Shown: positions 56,001-64,000 of the stretch, one piece after another
Layout: every line of letters starts with the position of its first letter
Numbering within the stretch: position 1 is the first letter of the stretch
Assembly (NCBI RefSeq): GCF_036373705.1
Contig: NW_027102659.1
Span: 1 to 64,000 of the forward strand
Direction: 5' to 3'
Length of the DNA stretch: 64,000 nt
DNA from: Amia ocellicauda
Taxonomy: Eukaryota > Chordata > Actinopteri > Amiiformes > Amiidae
The notes under the pieces: model-generated
Told to the model about the DNA's origin: nothing
The model's database searches: none
What the model saw: the letters and a program-made list of their open reading frames with translations, nothing else
Program-made: the position numbers and the translations under genes

Positions 56001-57265
56001 ATTACTATGATTTCACCAGTCTGTACCCTTATGTCAACAAGACCAAAATGTACCCGGTGGGGCGTCCAACCATTGTTTATCGTGACTTTCTCGAAATCGG
56101 ACATTACTTTGGTTTGATCAAAGTCACCATGTACCCTCCTCGCGAGCTGTTCTTACCCGTGTTGCCTTACAGGTGTTCGGGAAAATTGATGTTCCCTCTG
56201 TGTAGAACGTGTGTGGAAACTGAAAATCAAACTACCTCTTGTCTGCACAGTGATGAAGAGAGAGCGCTGACGGGTGTCTGGTGTAGCATTGAGCTTGACA
56301 AGGCGGTGGAGAAAGGTTACAGAGTCGGTAAGGTGTATGAGGTTTGGCATTTTTCTGAAAAACCTGATACTCTTTTTGCTGATTACATTATGACCCATCT
56401 GAAAGGGAAACAGGAGGCATCGGGCTATCCCTCATGGTGTGTTGACTCCGCGGCCAAAGAGCGATACGTTCAGCAATATTTTGAAAAGGAAGGGATCCGT
56501 CTAGAGCCGGGGAACATAACTGTAAACCCCGCCAAGAGACAAATGTCCAAACTGATTTTAAACAGTCTGTGGGGTAAGTTTGGGGAAAGAAATTACCGTC
56601 TAAACACAACCTTGATTAAAACCCCTGAACAGTTTATAGAATTTATGTTTTCCAAACAACATGCAGTATCACACTTTCAATTCTTAAATGACCACGTGGC
56701 ACAGGTCCAGTGGAGGGCCCCTAAAGATTTCCCCACCAAACAGGGGAACGTTAATGTTTTCATAGCGGTTTTTACCACGGCTTACGCCCGGCTTGAACTG
56801 TACAACTTAATGGATCAGTTGCAGGAACGCACGCTCTATCATGATACTGACTCTGTAATCTTTGTCACCAGGCCAGGGGATTGGGTCCCTCCCCTCGGGG
56901 ACTACCTTGGGGAGTTAACGAGCGAACTAGATCCTCAGGACCACATAGTGGAGTTTGTTTCAGGGGGTCCTAAGACTTACGCATACAGAACGGCTGCGGG
57001 TAAGACCTGTATGAAAGTTAAGGGTTTCACTCTGAAACATTGTAACAACAAGCTCATTAACATCAAGTCTCTGACGACCCTGGTAGAAAGTTTTGTAACC
57101 GAGAAAGACGCGCCTCCTCGTGAGATTATTACAGCCGGAAATCAGATCTATCGCAATAAAAAGGGGTACACGTTGGAAAATAGATCACTAAACAAACGGT
57201 TCAGGGTGGTGTACAATAAAAGAGTCTTGAAGACTGATTATACCACTCTGCCTTATGGATATTAG
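53046..57265 (+). pseudogene. polB: Protein-primed type B DNA polymerase (PolB), copy D, broken in N-terminal half
   Basis: First internal ATG at 53154. Shared breaks: frame change (about 53897-53951) and TAA 55079-55081. Private breaks: TGA 54476-54478 and TGA 54521-54523 in the Cys-rich region; ExoI Asp codon is GCT at 54800-54802. After the TAA, 728 codons are open to 57265, including ExoIII (YCKNDV, 55337-55351... region), motif A DFTSLYP (56009-56029), motif B (56549-56584) and motif C HDTDS (56840-56854). Protein-primed replication from the terminal repeats is the family's known role. Confidence 0.9.
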
Positions 57266-57926
57266 CGGTGGTTTTGATAACAGACTTCAACACCCTTTCT
57301 CCTGTATTATAGCCGGTCCCTCCAATTCGGGGAAGAGCTATCTTATAAAGAACATCATAGAAGATGTGGACGCAACCGTGTCCCAAGCTCTTGACAACAT
57401 AGTGTGGCGTTACTCTTGCTGGCAACCTCTCTACGATGATTTGGCTTCGAAAAAAAATAATCTGAAATTTGTGCAAGGTCTCCCCGCCTCGTTGTGTGAC
57501 GATGACTTGTTCCCGCCCGGTCAAACTAATCTAGTGATCCTTGATGACCTGATGGAGCAGGCCGGTGACAACAGTGAAGTGGAAAAAGCTTTCACAAAGT
57601 ACACTCATCATAGGAATTTAAGTATTATTTATTTAGTTCAAAATCTATTTTTTCAAGGTAAAAAAAGCCGCACTATTAATTTAAATGCCAATTATATAAT
57701 TCTTTTTAAATACCCCAGAGATAAACTACAGGTCACCGTCTTGGCTCGTCAAATGTACCCTAACCAGACCAAGTTCTTTTTGGAGGCATTTGAGGATGCC
57801 ACCAAAAAACCCTACGGGTACTTGATTGCGGACTTAAAAGCACAAACCCCAGAAGACTTTCGCCTCAGAACAGGTTTGTGCCCGCCCGATTGGCCGGCAG
57901 TGTATGTGCTAAAGAAAAGGAAATAA
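57255..57926 (+). CDS. FtsK/HerA-like genome-packaging ATPase, copy D
   Basis: 223 aa, uninterrupted, with P-loop, Walker B and sensor glutamine at the same positions as in copy B. Private changes are C52R and N153Y-type substitutions away from the motifs. Confidence 0.9.
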   Translation: MDISGGFDNRLQHPFSCIIAGPSNSGKSYLIKNIIEDVDATVSQALDNIVWRYSCWQPLYDDLASKKNNLKFVQGLPASLCDDDLFPPGQTNLVILDDLMEQAGDNSEVEKAFTKYTHHRNLSIIYLVQNLFFQGKKSRTINLNANYIILFKYPRDKLQVTVLARQMYPNQTKFFLEAFEDATKKPYGYLIADLKAQTPEDFRLRTGLCPPDWPAVYVLKKRK

Positions 57927-57932
57927 ATAAGA

Positions 57933-58268
57933 ATGTCTGTTCGGATTAAAAGAAATCTGCCGCTTTTGCAAATGTTATTTGAGGGGAGCCCGCGCCATAG
58001 GAAAGCTGTGCTGGCAGGGGCCCCCTCGGATTTGATCGAGACCCTGTGTGAAATAGCTTTTAACATCTTACGCGGTAATATACCCCTAACCCCTTCTCAA
58101 CATTCTAAACTCAAAAAACAAAAAGCGGTTATCAAGATCATCGCTAATAAGAAGTATTCTATTAAAAGAAAAAGAAAGAAGATTAATCAAACCGGGGGTT
58201 TTATAGGACCGCTGTTGAGCATAGCCGTGCCTTTCCTAACCAGTCTTCTAGCTTCCAGAGTGGGTTAA
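57933..58268 (+). CDS. 111-aa basic/hydrophobic protein, copy D
   Basis: Open and identical in protein sequence to copy A as far as I can read. It follows the ATPase by 6 bp. Confidence 0.75.
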   Translation: MSVRIKRNLPLLQMLFEGSPRHRKAVLAGAPSDLIETLCEIAFNILRGNIPLTPSQHSKLKKQKAVIKIIANKKYSIKRKRKKINQTGGFIGPLLSIAVPFLTSLLASRVG

Positions 58269-58270
58269 TA

Positions 58271-59014
58271 ATGGAATATGCTCAGAAAATTTTTTTGATC
58301 CCTCAGGAGCAGCTTGAGAAACTGAGAAAAAATGTTGTCGGGCCAGAGCCCATTAGACAAACGGCCGAAAACAACCTGGACTCTGAAATGAAAGCTATAC
58401 AGGCCAGGGCCGATTTAAATCAGTATTCCAAAGCCCAGTTGTATACCAACACGTTACAGCGCTACCTCCGTCTGGTTAGACAGGGTGAAAAAGATCAAAA
58501 CATTTTAACTTTAACCATGGCCTCTCAAGAAAATGGTTCTGGGGCTGATGCGGGGGGAACGGTTGATAAAGATGTTGCGGTGACCGAACCTGTAGAGAGT
58601 TCAGAGGGAGATGTTGTAACGGATGTTTTGAGAAACATGCCGGCCAGAAGCAAAAGACATGCAGAATATATCCTGCACAAAATGGTTCAGAAACCGTGGG
58701 TAACGGCTTGGAATGAACAGGGTGAATTTGTTTTTAAAGGACAACTGATCAAAGGTTCACACATGTTTGATTTGTTGAAGAGTGTCACTAGCACTAATAA
58801 GGTACCCGATAGTCGCCGACCTGTAGGCTGGAATGCTTTCCTACAGGCGATGGCCTGTCTGAACATGCCCCAATCCACAGTTCCTAACCAGGAAACGCGA
58901 CAAAAAATCCGTCTGTGTAAAGAGGTGGAGCCTGATCTGACTCCGATATCTCATTACTCTGACCGTGCTGAGCGACCATCCTCAGGATCTATCCATCGTT
59001 GGGAAGCTTATTAA
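58271..59014 (+). CDS. 247-aa Polinton protein of unknown function, copy D
   Basis: Open. Private substitutions (QKIFLI, HAEYIL, KPWVTAW) outside the conserved C-terminal glycine/tryptophan positions. Confidence 0.75.
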   Translation: MEYAQKIFLIPQEQLEKLRKNVVGPEPIRQTAENNLDSEMKAIQARADLNQYSKAQLYTNTLQRYLRLVRQGEKDQNILTLTMASQENGSGADAGGTVDKDVAVTEPVESSEGDVVTDVLRNMPARSKRHAEYILHKMVQKPWVTAWNEQGEFVFKGQLIKGSHMFDLLKSVTSTNKVPDSRRPVGWNAFLQAMACLNMPQSTVPNQETRQKIRLCKEVEPDLTPISHYSDRAERPSSGSIHRWEAY

Positions 59015-59193
59015 TCTCATGTTTTTATTTGTCTCCCCTGTAAATAATGACCCGACAAACAATTTTTTATTTTATTTTTTTTATTTTCAAATGTTGTACA
59101 TTTATTTATAACATAACCCCTGCTTTGTATAAGAATTGTGTTGAATAAAAACAAAACTAATGATTAAAAGGCTGTTTTCATTATTTTTTCACC

Positions 59194-59766
59194 TTAACAC
59201 GCATGACATCTATTAAAATCCTCACAAGAACACCCCATCTGTATACATGTCTGGCTAGGGTCGTAAGTCATTGTGTTATAAGGGGGGGTCCACAGTGTCC
59301 TGACAAACTCTGCCACTTTTTTATCATTTTGGCCTAAATCCTCACTGTACAAGGCCATAATATCGGGGTATGACCTTCCTTTAGATCTATTATATAAGAA
59401 AAACACACAGTGTTGACCACAAGTGAAGGTCTGAAGACTTTGTACTTGACGACAGCTGTAAATGGTTTCTTGACAGTTGTTGAGCAGAAAGTTATTGATC
59501 TTCCGAGGGAAAGGTCTGAAATCTGGGGGGTTTCCATAGGAATCAAAAAATTCACCACGTTGGTCCTCCCTTAGATAAATAACCAGCCAATGTTCTCCGG
59601 GCATATTTTTAGGGTGTGTGTTGATTATGTACATTGCAGGTAAATTCTTGATCTTAAATTTAGGCAGCTGATCGCAGGCGTAGACTCCTTGAAACAGTTT
59701 CCGTGAGCCGGCCAGGGCATTCATGATGTGGTTGAGATCTCTGGTGTTCATTTTAATAATAATCAT
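59194..59766 (-). CDS. Adenain-like cysteine protease, copy D
   Basis: 190 codons from the ATG at 59766. The frame is open further upstream inside the capsid gene, but the other copies fix the start. His, Asp, Gln and Cys motifs intact, with private substitutions (DQRGEFFDSYGN, YSCRQVQ). Confidence 0.9.
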   Translation of the reverse strand: MIIIKMNTRDLNHIMNALAGSRKLFQGVYACDQLPKFKIKNLPAMYIINTHPKNMPGEHWLVIYLREDQRGEFFDSYGNPPDFRPFPRKINNFLLNNCQETIYSCRQVQSLQTFTCGQHCVFFLYNRSKGRSYPDIMALYSEDLGQNDKKVAEFVRTLWTPPYNTMTYDPSQTCIQMGCSCEDFNRCHAC

Positions 59767-61060
59767 ACAGAACGTTTCTCCTCTGATGCACCTCAATAAT
59801 GTTGTCAAACACAGCATACACGACCATATTTACAGTGCGTGGTAGAGGCTGCTTGAAACGCATCTCCAAACGCATATTGCCCGTCTTCATCAGTGAAAAA
59901 TGTTGTCCACACTCTTCGTCAGGGGCCAGGTTGAAACCGTACAGGGTGTAACCGCTGCAGTATTCCCGGCGATCGATCAGCAGAGTTTGATCCTTGAGAT
60001 GGCGACCCTTAGCCAGTACTAGACTGTAATATTCACGAACCGCATTGCCGTTTTCAAAGTCAGGTTGAAAAGGTCTGGATGGAACCTGCACACCATCGAC
60101 GTACAATACTATAAATTCCACGTTATAATGTTTAAAGTTAAAGGGGTTCTTGTTGTAAACCCCGGTAAATGCATCATTATCCACAAGACCTATAATAACC
60201 TGTTTTGGGAGCTGTCCTAGAAACAGATTTTCCTGGTTCATCACCCGTGTCCCTGCGGGGATACTGTGGACTTTCATATAGACTCTTTCGATCGGGTACT
60301 CGGCGTTTGCCGTCATTAACGCCTGCGCGTGTCCTAGTTTAACCGCCGGGGAGACGGACACTTTTTTCACAAACAGCGAGGCCGATAATATGGTCAGTTT
60401 ATATTTTTCCGTATCAGGGGTCATCAGACAAAAAGCACTTTTACTACGGATCATTTTAATTTTTATGTCTACCCCGTTGAGCATGAGTTTTTCTTGGAAA
60501 AATATGTCTGCATGGATATGCCCCATTAGCTCAAAGGTCCTCCCTTCTGTTGAAGAGGCAGTTCTTTTTTGCAAACCCTTATTGAGTCCCTCTGGATCCT
60601 TGTCGTCCATAGCTTCCGAGATGTCTTTGAAGAAAAGGCCGGGGCTGAACTGTTTGCTTAGGGTCTCCTCACTATAATTAAGTTTACACTCCATCATGGC
60701 TCTATAGGGGTAAGTATTGCTGCTTTGACTAATGAGCCGATCTCTTAGGGTCACATCCACCTGTGAAAACATGGTGGCCACCGGGTAATTGATGACCCCA
60801 GCGATGGCCGTCTTCTCGATTGCATCGCCATCCTAATCAGTCACTTTACAGTTCATTAAAATAAATGTGTTATTCAAATCAGTATAATCCTCGCCATTGC
60901 CAGCTATAAAAAACTCCAGAGGGGCCGTGTTTGAAATTGCAGATAGAGGGGGAATCTCTACATATATGATCTTATCTATACTCGTTTGAGTGTATGGAAC
61001 TGTAAACAGATCCAGTTCTGATTTGACGCATACTTCCGATAGACTGTGGAAAAAAGACAT
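59753..61060 (-). pseudogene. Major capsid protein (double jelly-roll), copy D, single nonsense
   Basis: It spans 435 codons from the ATG at 61060 to 59753. The only interruption I see is the stop at 60833-60835, shared with A and B. The deletions of A, B and C are absent, so this copy shows the full length of the family member. Confidence 0.85.
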
Positions 61061-61062
61061 GT

Positions 61063-61550
61063 TTAAAAGATGTATCCTGAGGCTCTATTTTTCTTTCTTT
61101 GAGACTTTCTTTTTGCAGGTTTTTTCTTGTGCTGCTTCCTTCTCCGAGTGTTTCCACGATATGTTGGAGAATGAGAGATTCTTCGTTTTTTGTTAGCCAC
61201 GGATCTTCGTCGCCCTGGTGGACACATGCTGTTTCTTCTTTTACCCCCCCTCCTCGCCATTACCATGAGACCCGAACCCTCCTGATGCTCATGGCTAGCT
61301 GCCCGGTTCATAACATTGGTGAACACGTCACTAACAATATTTTTAGCCGCTGATTTCAAGTGGGGTCTGGCTATAGCAAAGCCTCTCTTAAGCAGGGGTA
61401 CGGCCATTCTAAAGAGACCACGAAAGAGTCCTCCTAGACCGGCGCCATACATTGTGGGGGCTCCTACAAAACCGGGCAAGCCGTTCCATCTTGCATCTTG
61501 TAATAATCCACATAGGCGCTAGGATCTACATAACCCCTCGAGGTAGCCAT
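61063..61550 (-). pseudogene. 162-aa basic virion protein, copy D, N-terminal frameshift
   Basis: Same one-base loss as copy C, separating the start at 61550 from the 138-codon remainder (61479-61063), which is open with its basic tail. Confidence 0.78.
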
Positions 61551-61551
61551 T

Positions 61552-62270
61552 TTAATAATGTACACACTGTTTCAGGGGTCGAAAATGTAGTTTGACATTA
61601 ACTTTACCGAAGCGGAAGGGTACGTTGATATTCTGATCCGATTTTACTTCGATCGTGATGTTGTCAAAGTGGGTCATTGAGACTGGTACGTAGTGTGGTT
61701 TGTCATAAGTAATTGTGACCATGTCATTGCTTTTACCTTTAATAAGTACATTTCTCAAAAGGGGGACATAACTATCCCAGACCCTCTGGTGGGTTATGAT
61801 ATCCGTATACACATAAAGAGTGTAAAAGCAGCCACACCACTTCTGAGAACCTGCTCTCTGTGTCAGAATAGAACCCTAATATACGCCCCAGTTGGCCGCT
61901 GGTTTGAATGCTAATACCTGGTTTTGACACCTTGTACACTCTGTTTTTAATAGGGTTGTAATATAGCTTGATGTTGGGGGTGCCTTCTGAGAACTGTTTA
62001 TGCATCTCATCTAATATTTTATCCACATTGTCATAATAACCTCCTTGTATCGTGAATGTCCATTGACTCTTTTTAACATCATCAAAAATGGCGAAAGTGG
62101 CATCCTTATCTTGTAAAACAGCCCAAGTGTAAGGATACTGTATTTCCGCCAACCCCACTTCCCACGACCCCCTTAGATCTATAGATTTTCCAAATTCCAA
62201 ATATTTCATTTTTAGGGTATATATCGAGAGAGGCGTTACTGGGTAGAGTCACGTAGAAGCCTCCTGATTC
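61552..62270 (-). pseudogene. Penton / minor capsid protein, copy D, start lost and frame-broken
   Basis: The initiator ATG of the other copies is ATC here (62268-62270). A short deletion/replacement at about 62196-62208 breaks the frame near residue 25, and the central frame break common to all copies is present (about 61840-61905). Clearly nonfunctional. Confidence 0.87.
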
Positions 62271-62319
62271 GATCTTGAGTATCGAAAGTAATGCCCCCAA
62301 CACACCCGCGGGCATGTTG

Positions 62320-63372
62320 TTATAAGGATTGAATATCGCAAACCTGTTGTTCCGGGACCCAACTATTGAACTTTTCAGGCCATCCAAGCCATTTCATCAA
62401 CACATATTTTTTCCGGTTCTGGGTTTTTTCAGCTAATATCTTTTCAACTCTGTATACACTGTCTTTACCCACAATAATTTTTTGTAACTCGGCTTCGTAA
62501 AACGTTCCTTCTATATTCTCCCCGTCATAGTCTTTTAACCGGTACACGGGGGGGTCTCTAGCCAACTGTTTGGTAACTGTAAAAGTACTCCTTAGCTTTG
62601 AAACGCGAACCACATCACAGATGTTGAACTTATAAGTAGTTTTTCCCTTCTTAATAAATGGTCCGTATAATTTTTTATAGACCTTAAAAGAATTACTTTG
62701 ATCCACATCTATAGGCTTCATTTTAATACTGGTGTGATACCCTTGGTTGTAAGTATCGATAAAATCCTGAACTTTATCAAAATACTTGAACGTGTTGACC
62801 GCTGTAAAATATCTCCACATTTTGGTCTTTATGGTGCGGTTAAACCTCTCCACTACCGATGCCTTAAGCTCATTACCGGTGGTGAAATGATGTATTTTGT
62901 GTCTCTTCAGTAGATTCTGAAATTCTCTGTTGAGAAACTCTTTTCCTTTATCAGTCTGCAGTTTTTTAGGACATCGACCCTGGGACAATATATCCTCAAA
63001 GGCCCTTGTCACCGCCCGACCTGTTGTATTATGTAGAATGCGAGCCCAGGCATATTTTGATAACACATCGATACACATCAACATCAATTTGTGACCATTG
63101 TTATGTTTTGATAAATTTGACATATCGACTAGATCCATTTGCCATTGTGAGTCTATGTCAGTTGCATATACGCGGTTTCTTTTAAAGTTAATCCTGAGAG
63201 GTTTATGTAAGGTATAGGCGTCTTGTTCCCGTAACCATTCTGAAACAACCACATCATTAACCTTCACTCCGGCCTCAGCGAGTCCTCTTTGAAAACCCTT
63301 CTTACCCGCCAAACCCCCAATCTTGGCTGGGTTGTAGTATAGTTCCTGCATTTGGGGAGCTTGCCGAGTCAT
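62320..63372 (-). CDS. Integrase with chromodomain, copy D, 13-codon in-frame deletion
   Basis: ATG at 63372. The frame is open throughout, the DDE residues are retained and the chromodomain is complete. Relative to copy B, 39 bp are missing at about 62584, removing 13 residues from the segment between the core and the chromodomain. A few private substitutions (HNTTGRAV, NICDVV). Activity uncertain. Confidence 0.88.
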   Translation of the reverse strand: MTRQAPQMQELYYNPAKIGGLAGKKGFQRGLAEAGVKVNDVVVSEWLREQDAYTLHKPLRINFKRNRVYATDIDSQWQMDLVDMSNLSKHNNGHKLMLMCIDVLSKYAWARILHNTTGRAVTRAFEDILSQGRCPKKLQTDKGKEFLNREFQNLLKRHKIHHFTTGNELKASVVERFNRTIKTKMWRYFTAVNTFKYFDKVQDFIDTYNQGYHTSIKMKPIDVDQSNSFKVYKKLYGPFIKKGKTTYKFNICDVVRVSKLRSTFTVTKQLARDPPVYRLKDYDGENIEGTFYEAELQKIIVGKDSVYRVEKILAEKTQNRKKYVLMKWLGWPEKFNSWVPEQQVCDIQSL

Positions 63373-63544
63373 TCTGTCAAATAACCACACAGACCCACAC
63401 TATGCGCAAAGTTTTTATACAAGGTTTTTTATTCAACTTCAGGAGAGCAGATACCCCTTTTTAGACATTTGAGAAAAGTATAACATACACAACAATTTTT
63501 TCTACGGTCCAGACAAAAAGAAATCAGATGATTGGTTACTTGAT

Positions 63545-63925
63545 CTATATCAACAAATATACCTGTTTCTTTATCTTGTAGGCACACACCTCAGTTACAT
63601 ATGTAAATAAAACAACAATATGACCTATTTTAAAAGTAAACAGAGGTGTATTAAACATGCTCAGTAAAAGGTCATACAGATGTTGATGAAATGGCCTAAT
63701 ATCATTCTTGGCCCCCTTGAGCGCTTCATCCCAGTGTTCGTACCCCCCGGTCTTTGTTACAGCAGCCATTAACTTTTCCAGGTTTGAAAGTTGATCCTCA
63801 TCGATGGTTAAATCTGTAGAGAAAAGGCTCGCGTTGGCTACTTTTCTGTCAAGCACATGGTGTAATAGCGCTCTCAGGTTAGCTGCAGAGTGTTGATGAC
63901 AGAACCAGTTGCAGAAGCAGTCCAG
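63545..63925 (-). pseudogene. Bcl-2-like candidate, copy D, 5' end fused to the 282-aa gene remnant
   Basis: It lacks the TGA of A and B, so it is open from the deletion junction at 63925 to 63545. The first codons and ATG are missing. The 735-bp deletion joins it in frame to the N-terminal part of the 282-aa gene. Confidence 0.6.
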
Positions 63926-64000
63926 GGTCTGAGGTCTTGGAGAGTAACCGCAGTCAAAGGGTTCCAGAGTGTATACAAAATCTGGGGAATAGAACCAGGG
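63926..64000 (-). pseudogene. N-terminal remnant of the 282-aa gene, copy D (partial)
   Basis: Corresponds to 47989-48063 of copy C. It encodes the part ending SPRPQT, at residue 46 of the protein, and then runs directly into the Bcl-2-like frame. Its start lies beyond the window. Confidence 0.7.

Larger units (their letters stand above)
49479..64000 (+). mobile_element. Maverick/Polinton copy D (runs past window end)
   Basis: Left terminal repeat at 49479-49663 after CTTATG; the window ends inside the remnant of the 282-aa gene. It has the best PolB C-terminal half (uninterrupted after the shared TAA), open ATPase, 111-aa, 247-aa and protease genes, an integrase open apart from a 13-codon in-frame deletion, and a capsid gene with a single nonsense codon. 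A 735-bp deletion removes most of the 282-aa gene at 63925/63926. Confidence 0.94.

Noticed and set aside
1-64000. Four independent insertions of the element
   Set aside because: The same target word and host context, plus identical internal lesions, point to one insertion and later amplification.

Overview
This window is vertebrate nuclear DNA, most likely from a ray-finned fish (an inference from the spliced genes, the dispersed tRNA-Val units and the virus-like DNA transposon; no species marker is visible). It is dominated by four same-orientation, near-identical copies of one Maverick/Polinton (adintovirus-like) element of about 16 kb: copy A (1-12860, left end outside the window), copy B (13532-28812, left terminus missing), copy C (32944-about 48459, right terminus missing) and copy D (49479 to beyond 64000). 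The intact ends carry a 185-bp terminal inverted repeat starting AGTAGATAGT and abut the same 6-bp word CTTATG, which fits the 6-bp target-site duplication known for Polintons.

Element layout, left to right: a noncoding left end; a seven-exon plus-strand gene of unknown function; then, still on plus, a protein-primed type B DNA polymerase (PolB), a packaging ATPase, a 111-aa basic/hydrophobic protein and a 247-aa protein. The two gene blocks converge on a shared poly(A) region. The minus block, read from the right terminus inward, is a 134-aa protein (copies A and B) or a 74-aa protein (copy C), a 282-aa acidic Cys/His protein, a 130-aa protein with weak Bcl-2 resemblance, integrase with chromodomain, penton/minor capsid, a basic 162-aa virion protein, the double-jelly-roll major capsid protein and an adenain-like cysteine protease. 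Together these are a replication, packaging, capsid, maturation and integration set.

No copy looks autonomous. All four share the same breaks in PolB (a frame break and an in-frame TAA) and in the penton gene, so the founder was already damaged before it was amplified. Each copy has further private or pairwise-shared lesions. The pairing differs along the element (B with D on the left, A with B and C with D on the right), which suggests exchange between copies.

Between the elements lie host tandem units (12861-13531, 28813-32943, 48460-49478) that carry eight tRNA-Val genes or near-genes (three with anticodon AAC, five with CAC), GAT/GTT microsatellites and three unoccupied copies of the element's insertion site. 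The simplest reading is one Polinton insertion about 0.2 kb downstream of a tRNA-Val(CAC) gene in a tandem tRNA array, later multiplied with its flanks by unequal exchange.
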